Positions 46,354 to 57,352 of a stretch of DNA of 64,000 nucleotides are shown one piece after another. This DNA comes from Buddleja alternifolia. Lineage: Eukaryota; Streptophyta; Magnoliopsida; Lamiales; Scrophulariaceae. The DNA lies in contig CM033400.1 in NCBI GenBank assembly GCA_019426215.1, positions 16,290,568-16,354,567 on the forward strand, read 5' to 3'. A program made the translations under genes and the position numbers. How positions within the stretch are numbered: the stretch's first letter is position 1; each line of letters starts with the position of its first letter. The notes under the pieces were generated by a model. It was not told the DNA's origin. It ran no database searches and saw only the letters and a program-made list of their open reading frames with translations.

Positions 46354-47778
46354 TAGGGCTGGGCAACAATTTTCTGAAACCGCCCGCACCGAACCGCACC
46401 AAACCGTTTTTGTCAAATTGTTGCGCAAACCGTGGTTTTGATTTTAAACGAAAACCGCACCGCAAAGTTGGTTTGGTGATGGTTTTGGACCAAACCGCAC
46501 CAAACCGAACCGCAAAACCGCCATTATTTTATATATTTATATTTATACATATGTATATTTATATACATATTTATTTTTATTTTCTATACATTTATTTATT
46601 ATGAATTTGTTATTTAATCATATTGAAATTGATATTGAGAATTAAATTTCATTTGCTATAACTATTTATTCATTTTTAGGATTAAAGTAATACTAGATTA
46701 GATATATCAAATAACATGAACCGAACTGATGAACACCTCTATAGATTGATACCTTAAGCCCTAAACCCTAAACCCTAAGCTTTAACCCCTAAACCATGAA
46801 CTCTAAACCCTAAATGCATGATAGATTAAATAAATAGAATGAGTTTTTATCTAATATGGACCAATAAAAAGTATATAACAATTATTGAAGTGTTCACCCA
46901 AGATGCGTGTCCATATTTTCTTGAAGCATGGACTTGGGGAAATAAATGAAATCTTAGATATACCAATTTATATACTTCAAATATAATATCTTTTTGAACT
47001 TTAGACTAATTAAAATAAGTACTTCAAAATGTTATTCAATTGATTTTTGAATCTTGTGTTATGGATGATATGTTCTAATTGAATTATAATTTGATAGAGA
47101 TAATTTCTCGATAACTTATAATGCACATATAACACATATCTCGTCTCAACCTTATAAATTTGAGGTGAGTTTAGAGACGGAAATATAAATTTAAATTTCA
47201 TCTTCAATCGGAGACAGTAGATAAAATTAAAATTTTATATTAATTCAAAATAAAAATTATAGGTAAAAATTAAATTATATTAAAAAACTGAATTCATATT
47301 CATCTTAATCATGAAACTAAAAATGATTAATATTAAAATAAGGAAACAAGTTTCATTCTAAAAAATTGAGTCTGTGACTTCTAAGGCTTTCAAAAGCTCG
47401 CGAGCTTTTTCATTTTTTTGTATATATTTATTTGTATATTAGTCCAATATTTTAAGTTTTTGCGAAGCTTTGATTATGTTATATAGGTTTTGGATAAATA
47501 ATTTTTGTTAACCATAACTTTTATCTATGTGAAATATTATAATAGGTTTAGTTAGGTAATGTTTAAAAAATGACACTTTTATGCTAATATCCTGAAATAT
47601 TTCTTTTTAGTTAGAAAAAAGCGTAAATCACACCGAACCGCACCAAAGCGCTCCAAACCGCACCCTTGGTTTTATTTTTCAAAATGGCAATTTGAGATTT
47701 CTCTACCAAAAAACCGCACTTGACAATTCGGTTTCAAATTAGTAAAAAAAAAAGGAAACCGCACCATGAACACCCCTA
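46354..47778. mobile_element. Non-autonomous hAT-like element
   Basis: A 1425-bp segment with imperfect terminal inverted repeats (TAGGGCTGGGCA on the left, TAGGGGTGTTCA from the right) and a perfect 8-bp duplication GTAACCGG (46346-46353 and 47779-47786), the size expected for hAT. Both ends are crowded with ACCGCACC-type repeats, probable subterminal transposase sites. The interior is AT-rich without a transposase frame. Telomere-like CCCTAAA repeats lie at 46758-46815. Confidence 0.8.
46758..46815. repeat. Telomere-like CCCTAAA repeats
   Basis: Three nearly perfect CCCTAAA units followed by degenerate ones, inside the hAT-like element. Too short and too internal for a chromosome end. Confidence 0.7.
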
Positions 47779-47790
47779 GTAACCGGTCCA

Positions 47791-48239
47791 GACCGGTTAC
47801 AGCGGTTTTCCAATAAACCGCTTTTAAAAAAACATTAAAAAAATTAAAACCTTTCCCCCCCCATTTTTCCCCCAATTCGGACGACCCTCTCTCTCTCCCA
47901 CTCACCTCCTCCACCACCGCCGCCGCCACTCCCACCACCGCCACTCCCACCGCCGCCACCCCCTCCGCCGCCAACCCCACTACCGCAACCACCATTACCA
48001 CTTACGACGGACCGGTTACAGCGGTTTTCCAATAAACCGCTTTAAAAAAAAAATTAAAAAAATTAAAACCTTCCCCCCCCCCCCCCATTTTTCCCCCAAT
48101 TCGGCCGACCCTCTCTCTCTCTCTCTCAACTCTCTCTCTCTCTCTCACTCACCTCCTCCACCACTCCCACCGCCGCCACCCCCTCCGTAGCCACCGCAAC
48201 CACCACTACCACTTACGCCGGCGCCGCCCACCACCATTA
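47791..48239. repeat. Two tandem copies of a 220-bp CACTA subterminal segment
   Basis: Copy 1 (47791-48009) and copy 2 (48010-48239) both run from GACCGGTTACAGCGG through a poly-C tract and CT-rich sequence to CCACCG repeats and ACCACTTACG. They differ in lengths of the C, CT and CCACC tracts. Antisense glycine-rich ORFs (47672-48032) come from these repeats and are not genes. Confidence 0.8.
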
Positions 48240-48418
48240 TTCTCTCTCTACTACTCTATATCTCTAGCTATATATGTATATACACACACACACCACATAT
48301 ATCGGCCCCACCACCACCACACCCACCATATACCGCCACCACGAACACCTTATACCACCGCCGCTGCCACCGCCACCGCCGCCGCTCGTCTCTCTCTCGA
48401 CTCTCTCTCACTTTGTAG
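48130..48418 (+). promoter_or_regulatory. Putative 5' leader exon of the CACTA transposase gene
   Basis: CT-rich and CCACCG-rich sequence, ending TTGTAG before GTATATAC (donor). Paired with the acceptor TTCAG at 49301-49303, just before the ATG at 49311, it would give an 885-nt leader intron. The second gene has the same design (61790-61899). Transcript start unknown. Confidence 0.45.
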
Positions 48419-48477
48419 GTATATACTTATATATATATATATGTTTATATATGTTGTGTATATTTTATATATGTTAT

Positions 48478-48840
48478 GAAATTAGGGTTATATGTTAATA
48501 TTTTAATTGTTGTTAGGGGTTTTGTGAATTATATAATGTGGGTTATAAGTTAATATCTTGATTGTTGTTATATACATGTTATGTTAATTAGGGTTTTGTG
48601 AATTATATAATGTGCGTTATATGTTAATATCTTGATTGTTGTTATATACATGTTATGTTAATTGGGGTTTTGTGAATTATATAATGTGGGTTATATGTTA
48701 CTTTCTTGATTGTTGTTATATATATATGTTATGTTAATTGGGTTTTGTGAATTATATAATGTGGGTTATATGTTAATTTCTTGATTGTTGTTATATATAT
48801 GTTATGTTAAATGGGGGTTTTGTGAATTATATAATGTGGA
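48478..48840 (+). repeat. Five tandem units of about 74 bp
   Basis: The phrase GGGTTTTGTGAATTATATAA recurs at about 48516, 48591, 48664, 48740 and 48813, with TTGATTGTTGTTATATA between. A minisatellite inside the putative leader intron of the transposase gene. Confidence 0.88.
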
Positions 48841-48897
48841 TATTTTGGGTTTGTTGTGGGTGAAAGATTAGAATGTTGCGTTTGTTGTGGTTGAAAG

Positions 48898-49350
48898 ATG
48901 CGAATTTTGTTGGTTGCAAGTTTGAGGGAAGATTAAGTCGAGAACTTGGTAGAAACTTTTGCGTTGTTACTTTGTCGAATTTTTTCTAGGATAATGGGAA
49001 ATAAATTAAAATTTTGATAATTTAATTAATTTAGCTGAACTGATGTTAAAATTATTTAATTTAATTAATTAAGAATCAAGATGAATGTATCGAAATTGAA
49101 TTTTAGAGGATCGTAAGATCCGAATTTTGTTGGTTGCAACCCAGGCCACACGGGGGAAGATTAAGTTGAGAACTTGGTAAAAAAGTTTGTGTCGTTACTC
49201 TGCCGAATTTTTTCTAGAATAATGGGAATTAAATTAGAATAAAAATTATTTAATTAATTCAACTATGAAGTGATATTAAAATTGTTTAATTTAATTAATT
49301 CAGAATCAAGATGGATCGAAGTTGGATATTAGTAGATCATATGTCGGAGC
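48898..49350 (+). repeat. Tandem duplication of about 222 bp covering the transposase start
   Basis: Copies 48898-49120 and 49121-49350 share GAATTTTGTTGGTTGCAA, GGGAAGATTAAG and AATCAAGATG blocks. The second contains the ATG used (49311); the first has the same context but a degenerate start. A third copy of its first part lies at 62117-62190 before the other CACTA gene. Confidence 0.8.
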
Positions 49351-50455
49351 AATATGAGAAAGGGGTGAAAGAATTCATCAATTTTGCGATTGAGCATGCA
49401 TCAGATCGGACTAGAATCAGTTGCCCGTGTTTACGTTGTTGTTTTGGAAAGAGAATTAGTCCACGTGAATTGATCATTTGGTGTGTAATGGAATTGATAA
49501 AAGCTACACACGTTAGACAAGACACAGTGAGAGCAGTGTCACCTCAGATGATTTGGGTGGTACATCATATCGATTGCGGGATTTGGACATGAATGATTAT
49601 GAAACTGATCGTTTGGAGGAGATGACAAATGTGATTGAGGAGGATTTGTGAAATTGTCCCAAGATGTTTGACAATTTGACAAGTGATTCAAAGACACCAC
49701 TGTATAGTGGTAGTAAATTCACAAGATTGAAAGCAGTCATAAACCTCTACAAGTTAAAAGTCAACAATGGGTGAAGTGATAAGAGTTTCACAGACTTACT
49801 TGATCTAATAAAATAACATGCTACCCGAGGATAATGTGTTACCTAATCGTACTTATGAGGCTAAGAAGATGTTAACCTCAATAGGCATGGGATATGAGAG
49901 GATACATGCCTGTCTCAATGATTGCATATTGTTTAGAACTGACTATGCATCATCGAAGGTTTGTCCGAAATGTGGCGCCTCGCGGTACAAGAAGAATGGA
50001 TCTGCTCCTGTCAAAACCATGTGGTATTTGCCCATAATACCACGATTTAGGCGCATGTACAGTAGTAAAGAGTTGGCCAAGGACTTGACATGGCATGCTG
50101 ATAAAAGGCTTGAAGAAAGGATTGAAGATGACAAGATTCGACACCCCCCAGATTCTCCTCAATGGAAAAAGATCAATGATGATTTCCCTGAATTTGGTGA
50201 AGAATCAAGAAACCTTCGCCTTGTATTGGCTACAGATGGCATGAACCCTCATGGCTTGCAAAGTAGCTCACATAGTACATGGCCGGTGATTTTGATGATC
50301 TACAACCTCCCCCCATTGCGATGCATGAAGCGAGAACATATAATGATGCCTATACTCATTTCTGGGCCGAAACAACCTGGAAATGATATAGATTTCTACT
50401 TGGCTCCTTTAATTGAGGATTTGAAGGTGTTGTGGGAGACCGGTGTTCAAGTATA
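49311..50455 (+). pseudogene. CACTA Tnp2-type transposase, 5' part
   Basis: The transposase would cut and paste the element. ATG at 49311 starts MDRSWILVDHMSEQYEKG, the transposase-associated domain, with a CPCLRC zinc-ligand motif near residue 39. A frameshift near 49460 and later in-frame stops (near 49530, 49650, 49770) break the linker. From 49818 an open piece carries the Transposase_21 (tnp2) core: a CPKCGASRY zinc motif, the conserved ATDGMNPHG stretch near 50235 and NDIDFYLAPLIEDL. The coding sequence is split after GVQV by copia element F and continues at 59499. The GTATA at 50451-50455 is one duplication copy. Confidence 0.88.
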
Positions 50456-52148
50456 TGTAAGGATCGGTATGCCCCCACAAGCGATGCCGGCGCAATGAAA
50501 GAAATAAAGTATATAAAACACATATATATCGGCATCCCAATCTAGGGGTCAAAGTAATGCACAAAAAACACTAATACGAGTAAAGGGGTTTTAAACCGAT
50601 TACAAGATTTGGGGTTTTATTAAGTGAGGGTGTAAAACCACAACACAAGGAAAACCACACAAAACCTTGGGCTCTCATTTTCGAATCCTCACCTCAACAT
50701 GGAGGGGTTCGAATCAAACCACCATAAGCTCCTAAAGCAAGAAGCCTCTACAAGGACACACCTCAATTAAGTTCATACCTTAAGCAAAAGATTGGCTAGA
50801 TATATGCTCTAAGAAAATGGAGTCTATGTAGCGAAAGGTGGAAGACAAGAAGAGTTACTAAAGAAATATCTATGGAAGATAATCTTTTACAACTAATCTT
50901 CAAGAAGAAGTTCTATAAAAGAAAGTCTTCAAGAATCACAAGAGAAGCTAGAAAAATTTAAAGATGAAGAACTAAGCTCTAAGTTTTTTTTTTCCTTTTT
51001 AAGTTTTCATCAAGTTTTAAATGAGAGCAAGAACACCTCCTTTTATAACCACCAATTTTCGGCCGTATGGTGTTAGGTGGAGTAGAAGACTTATTTTTCT
51101 TCACCTACCACCTCATTCTCACCTACCATTCCATTCTCAACTACCACCACATGTGATTTTCATTGCTAGATTTAATTACTCCAAGTATTTTAATCCGACG
51201 AAGAATTAATTACCGATTAATTCATGGTTCCTACAGATCAAGGTTAGTACTAGCCACGCGCCAAGAAGACCTAGCCATGAACGATTATTAGGTGACCTTT
51301 CCGCATTACGATTTTCGCATAAGTAAAATCCTTCCATCAAATATCCCGATCGAATCTAGGACTTGGATGTCAGTCGAAATCCCAATAACTCGATTCTATG
51401 TATATCGATCTAAGTGACATTGACCAATTTATCAATCGAGCGAGGAAACACTGCGCCTCCTTATTGATACTGCTCCGGCCGGAGGTTCCCATGGTCAATA
51501 CACTGTAAAGTACATAGGATATGCGCCGATGCTAATGATCAGTGACGGATTCTCTCTTAGCACTCACGCGCCTCCGTACATAACCAGACTGGACCCAATA
51601 TGGCTCACTTTATGACTCACCTGGAATCGTGTGACAAATCTAAGTACAGTGGGCGATGCACGAGACGACCAATGGTGCCTCAAGTCATGAGGACCAATCT
51701 TATGCCTACGTAACCGAGGAGATTCCAAATTCGACATTGACTCCAATATGGAATCTCGGCGGGGTTGTTCAGTTTACTTGATCCAACGAGAACCCACATA
51801 CATGCACTGATGTACACCGTATCAGTATCCATGGAATAGGATGCACTCTCCAAGAGTGTGCATTTTACGTGCAAGTCTTTACGAGTCATTGATATCCCTA
51901 TCTCAATGATTCTATGACTTGGAACATTTTTAAGACCACAACCTTAGAGACATATTCCATGATTGGCATCCCCGATACCAAACAAATCTCTTAAGAGTGA
52001 TCTAGGGGACTTTATCTAATTGCATATAATGATAAGATAAAGAAGAATATGCCTTTTATTAAATAACTTGACAAGATACAATATAAGACTATTTAAAGAG
52101 TCGGCTACTACGCCCAACAAATGGCACGTCGGGCACCTAACTCTTTCA
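50456..52148 (-). repeat. 3' LTR of element F
   Basis: 1693 bp, TGTAAGGATC...AACTCTTTCA. Lacks 441 bp present at 58055-58495 of its partner (gap after 51155). TATA-like box at 51039-51047. The ORFs in it are shadows shared with the other LTR. Confidence 0.93.
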
Positions 52149-52160
52149 ATCTCCCACTTG
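52149..52160 (-). other. Polypurine tract of element F
   Basis: CAAGTGGGAGAT on the minus strand, just before the 3' LTR. Confidence 0.88.
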
Positions 52161-52162
52161 CC

Positions 52163-54872
52163 CTAGAGCCAATTGCCCATGTATTTCAGGCCCATCTTCT
52201 CAAGATGTCCCTCCAATACTCTTTGGCCCAAGGGTTTAGTAAAGGGGTCTGCTATGTTATTTGCCGAGTCCACATGTTCCACTTGAACGTCGCCTCTACG
52301 AACGATCTCTCTGATCAGATAGTATCGCCTTTCTATGTGTTTGGACATCTGATGAGACGTTGGCTCTTTTGACTGTGCAATAGCCCCATTGTTATCACAG
52401 TACAATCGTACGGGATCAACAATAGATGGAACAACACCCAACTCTTGGATGAAGTTCCTTATCCAAACAACTTCTTTTGCAGCCGCCCAGGCTGCAATGT
52501 ACTTAGCCTCTGTGGTGGAGTCAGCAATAGTTTCTTGTTTAGAACACTTCCAGCTGACCGCTCCACCATTGAGTACAAAGACAAATCCCGAGATAGATTT
52601 GAAATCATCCACATCAGATTGGAAGCTAGAATCTGTATAGCCTTCCAATTTTAATTCTCCTCCACCGTAGACCAGGAAGGCATCCTTAGTTCTTCTTAAG
52701 TACTTAAGGACTGCCTTTATGGCTTTCCAGTGCTCTTCGCCTGGATTGGCTTGATATCGTCTTATTGCACTAAGTGCATAAGCCACATCAGGCCGTGTAC
52801 ATAGCATAGCATACATAATACTCCCTATAGCGGAGGCATATGGTATGTGAGACATCTTTTCCTTTTCCTCCGTTGTCTGAGGGGACATAGACTTGGAAAG
52901 AGAAATACCATGTCTCATAGGCACCAGTCCTCTCTTGGACTGATCCATTTTGAATCTCTTCAAAACTCTATCTATGTACGCAGATTGGGAGAGTCCCAGC
53001 ATTCTACTGGATCTGTGTCGATGAATCTTCATCCCGAGAACGTAGGATGCCTCTCCCAAATTCTTCATGTAGAATTGTGTGGATAACCACGCTTTAGTTT
53101 CTTGTAACATTCCTATGTTGTTTCCAAACAATAGAATGTCGTCAACGTAAAGCACCAAAAACGTTATTGCGCTCCCACTAGCCTTTTTGTACACACAAGC
53201 TTCACGAACATTTTGAACAAAACCATATGTTTGTACAGTATCATCAAAACACTTGTTCAAGCTTCGGGAAGCCTGTTTCAGTCCATAAATGGATCTCTGA
53301 AGTTTGCACACCTTGTGCTCACTTCCTATGGATGTGAAGCCCTCGGACTGCTCCATGTAAAGCTCTTCCTCTATTTTACCATTGAGGAAAGCAGTCTTCA
53401 CATCCATCTGCCATATTTCATAGTCTAAATATGCAGCTATGGCTAGAAGTATCCGAATGGATTTGACCATCGCCACAGGTGAAAAGGTTTCATCATAGTC
53501 AATTCCTTGCCTCTGAGTGTAACCTTTCGCCACGAGACGTGCCTTGTAGGTGACTACTTCTCCATCTGCTCCAAGCTTTCGCTTATAGATGCACTTGCAG
53601 CCTACGAGTTTAGACCCGTCAGGTGGATCCACCAAGGTCCAAACCTTGTTGGAGTGCATGGAGTCCATCTCGGATTGCATGGCTTCTAACCATTTTCCCG
53701 AATCGACGTCCAACGTCGCTTCCCCATATGTCCTTGGATCAGGGGAATTACCATCCTCGTTGCTATCAAGCAAGAAACCATACCTCTCAGGTTCTTTCGG
53801 GATCCTTTCGGATCTTCGAGGATGTTGTGTACTTGCTACTACTTCTGGTTGTGCATCTGTGGTATCAGGTGAACCCTTTTGTGGCTCTTGAGTTTCCTCA
53901 AGTTCTGCAACCTCGCCATTTCTATCCAATAGAAATTCCTTCTCTAAGAAGGTAGCGTTCCTTGAAACAAACACTTTGTGTTCCGATGGGTTGTAGAAAT
54001 AATATCCATAGGATTCCTTTGGATATCCCATAAACTTACATAAGGAGGATCTTGCATCCAACTTATCACCCACTAGTTTCTTGACATATGCCGAGCAACC
54101 CCATACCCTTCAGTATTTATAAGTGGGTGGTTTACCAAAACACATTTCATATGGCACCTTGGAGACACTCTTTGATGGTACTCTATTTAATAGATGCGTC
54201 GCAGATTTTAGGGCATATCCCCAGAAGGAAAGAGGAAGTCCAATGAAACTCATCATGGATCGAACCATGTCCATCAAGGTCCGATTCCTTCGCTCGCTTA
54301 CCCCATTAAGTTGGGGAGTACCGGGCGGAGTCCACTGAGAGACAATCCTATTGTCTTTTAGATAATCGAGGAATTCACGGGACAAGTATTCTCCCCCTCG
54401 ATCCGATCGAAGAGCTTTGATACTTCTTCCCGTTTGCTTCTCTACTTCATGACTAAACTCCTTGAACCTCTCAAAGGCTTCAGACTTGTATCTCATAAGA
54501 TACACGTAACCATACCTCGAAAAGTCGTCGGTGAAGGTTATGAAGTACGAATGGTTCCCTCTAGTGCTTACATTAAGCGGACCACATACATCCCTATGGA
54601 CCAAGTCCAAAAGGTTAGTAGCGCGCTCCATTTTCCCGGCAAATGGTGACTTGGTCATCTTACCCTTTAGACAAGATTCACAAGTTGGCATATCTAGCAT
54701 TTCCCGAAGGTCAAGCTTATCTGCCATCTTATGAATTCTATCTTTAGAGATATGGCCTAGTCTAGCATGCCATAGGTATGTATCATTTTGATTATCAAAC
54801 TTTCTCTTACTAGTATGTTCCCATTTACCACAATTGAAGCACGCATCATGATCGGTACCCTTAGCCCTTTTT
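52163..54872 (-). pseudogene. Element F zinc knuckle, integrase, reverse transcriptase and RNase H
   Basis: One frame runs from about 54872 to the stop at 52163, broken by a TGA at 54110-54112. It starts with CFNCGKWEHTSK, a decayed zinc knuckle, and passes within about ten residues to the pre-integrase motif YLWHARLGHIS. The aspartic protease that normally lies between is absent. Integrase follows: CESCLKGK, HRDVCGP (first Asp), RSDRGGEY (second Asp), TPQLNGVSE (Glu). Reverse transcriptase (52163-54073 part) has FLNGKIEEELYMEQ and YVDDILLFG. RNase H has YTDSSFQSD and YCDNNGAIA. It ends LEKMGLKYMGNW, 14 bases from the LTR. Catalytic residues look intact, but without protease and with the stop it cannot work alone. 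Confidence 0.9.
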
Positions 54873-55583
54873 TACACCACCTTTGCCTTTCAACTGATTT
54901 TTCTTGTTGTTCTTCTTCTTCCCCTTATTCTTATTGGCCTTATAACCCTTAGAATAGGATGAGGAACCAATAAGCCGTACCGGCTTATCTTTCTTGATGG
55001 TGGCATCTGCACTCTTCAACATGTTCAACAACTCGGGTAATGAAGCCTCAAGTTGATTCATGTTGTAGTTGATGACAAACTGGTCAAACATCTTCGGAAG
55101 GGACTGAAGCACGAGGTCAACAGAAAGCTCGGTCTCAAGTTTTACGCCAAGATCAGAAAGCTTATTAATAAGGCTGATCATGCGTAAAACGTGATCATCG
55201 ACCGACGATCCCTCATGCAGGCGAGCGCGAAATAGCTCTTTAGAGATTGTGAATCTCTCCCTCCTAGTTCGAGTGCCATAGAGCTCCTCGAGACTTTTGA
55301 TAATATCTTTAGAGATGGTCATGTGCTCAAATTGTTTTTGAAGCTCATTAGTCATTGAAGCCATCATGATACATCTCACTTGGATATTATCATCGGTCCA
55401 CTTATCAAAAGCGACACGTTCATCATCAGTGCTTGTGCGAGTTACGCGAGGCAAAGGCATATCTAATACGCTATCCTTGCGCTCACTTTGAAGCACAATT
55501 TTAAGGTTTCGATACCAATCGGCGTAGTTGGAACCGATAAGTCTATTGGAATCTAGGATTGTTGAAAGTGGATTTTTGACCAT
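54861..55583 (-). pseudogene. Element F gag, frameshifted before the zinc knuckle
   Basis: ATG at 55581-55583 (MVKNPLSTIL), 240 codons of the copia gag domain: NYADWYRNLKIVL, then ELYGTRTRRERF, SLPKMFDQFVINYNMN, and a lysine-rich tail. The frame ends at 54861. The knuckle CFNCGK lies in the next frame, so an indel, probably in the T-run 54868-54873, split gag from the rest. Confidence 0.88.
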
Positions 55584-57334
55584 TTTGTAAACTACAAAAT
55601 AAATCGCGAGGCAAAATAATTAGCATTCAATATGTAATTTTGTCCACATATAATTCGGTCTTTAATCATACGTGTCTCCCACTATTTTATCAAATTCCAT
55701 AACCCTCTTATATGGATATTCGAGGAGATATGCGGGTCTCCCTAGTGGGCTCGAGATCCATAAGCGATTCTTCATATGCCCCGAGAACACGAGCCCATAT
55801 GATAAATCCGTATGGTAGGCTTACCGGCCTTCTATATCGACATATAGTTCTCAAGATATTCTTGCCTCGTCTTTCCCATATACCCTGAGAACACGAGCCC
55901 ATATGGTAGTAAACGTTAAGTCACACCCATCAAATATTCATGGTCAATCGACCGGACTAGTGTGCCCCATGACTCATGGACGACACCTAGACAAATCGAT
56001 CCCACGAGCATCTCTATGCTTAGTGGTGGTCACAGCCTAATCCACTTGACGCCACCCCACGACTCATGGACGGCGGGCCAAGCTTCATGGCATTTCACAT
56101 GCCACCACTTATGATGGAAGGCGTGGACAATAGAACCTCATTCAATTTCCACATAAACTTAATATTTCTTGGATTTACTTGAAACAAATCAAGCGAGGGG
56201 TTTCAACATGCAAGGTCTCATCAAGATTAGGATTATCTTTAATTATGTGATCATGCAATCCAAGTAGCATATAAGAAAACATAATATAAGACATCCACAA
56301 AGCGATAAACAAATATGGATGATTGTGGGTCCCTAAGCGATCCACCCGAGCCACCGGTGAATCTAAGGCAATCAAGGGTACTAAATTAAAATAGGCCTTA
56401 TCTATTACATAAGCTTCCAACGGCATACATAATCTTCAATAATGGTCCATCATCTTCGTCTCCATCTTCGATTACAATAAAATGGAAAAAAATGCGAAAA
56501 TAAAATATACAACCAAATTGAAATAGAGGCCAATAATAATTACAACCCAATTGAATAATCTAAGGCTCGACCCACAATCCATCCATTATGCAAATCAACC
56601 ATCAAGCGTATGAAGATGACATGCAAAGCATTAATTAATCATAAGCCCATCACATAGTTGAAACAATCATAACTTTGGGATTTATACGTTTTGAGGAAAA
56701 ACCGAGTTTTTCTAGTTTCAAAAATTCCAAACTTTTAAATAACTCAAAAATGCGTGGAAGTTGATTCCAAAATCAAGAAATGGGCCAAAGGTAGGAGTCC
56801 TTGAAGGCCCGGGTTGTGTGTACCACACCACGTCAAGATGGTCCAACCATCAAGCACATGGTGTGCATACGCACACCCGTGTACGCTGCCCGGCAACGCA
56901 CCGTGCGCCACCGAGCAGCGCACACACTGTCCAGCAGCTGCTGGACAGTTTTTCGACCATGGTTGAGACCACCAAGGGGTGGAATCGGCCATGGTCAACC
57001 CCGTCTTGACCCCCGCTAAGTTTCCTTCGACGGTTGGCAATGATTCGCGATATTGAGCACACCCTTATGCGCACAAAGCCTTCGGCCGGGTGCGCACAAA
57101 GTCTCGTAGCTTGGGTTCAATATCAACGGTCCTTGCCCGGGTTTCGACCTTCCCTTTTAGTGTCTCTTAATTTTCAATCGTTTAAAAAAATAAAATCTCC
57201 AAGATTTTAAGAAAAACGATGACAAATCCCAAGCTATTATTAAATCAACAAATGTAACATATAGATTTAAGCAACCGGTTAAAATACTACATGAAACCGA
57301 AAGCAAAAACATGCAAAGTTTTTAATGTGCATAA
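55584..57334 (-). repeat. 5' leader of element F
   Basis: Non-coding, 1.75 kb. It has near-repeats of AGAACACGAGCCCATATG (55780-55800 and 55888-55908) and of CATGGACG phrases (55976, 56068). A GC-rich structured part lies at 56860-57020, with a 24-bp perfect palindrome at 56926-56949. ORFs at 56744-57074 come from that part and look non-coding. Confidence 0.75.
56926..56949. repeat. Perfect 24-bp palindrome in the F leader
   Basis: Centre CAGCAGCTGCTG; the 12-base arms are exact complements. Flanking ACCATGG and CCATGGT pairs (56957, 56989) add further inverted repeats. About 400 nt downstream of the primer site in element orientation. Confidence 0.8.
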
Positions 57335-57352
57335 CCCGGGCTCTGATACCAC
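57335..57352 (-). other. Primer binding site of element F
   Basis: The minus strand reads GTGGTATCAGAGCCCGGG beside the 5' LTR: a perfect TGGTATCAGAGC initiator tRNA-Met match. Confidence 0.93.

Noticed and set aside
46758..46815. A chromosome-end telomere.
   Set aside because: Only a few units, degenerate on one side, inside a hAT-like element.
47672..48032. Glycine- and valine-rich ORFs on the minus strand.
   Set aside because: They are translations of the CCACCG and CT microsatellites in the CACTA subterminal duplication.
56744..57074. Overlapping ORFs on both strands in a GC-rich part of the F leader.
   Set aside because: GC-rich sequence gives open frames by chance; no family recognised and the region is between primer site and gag.
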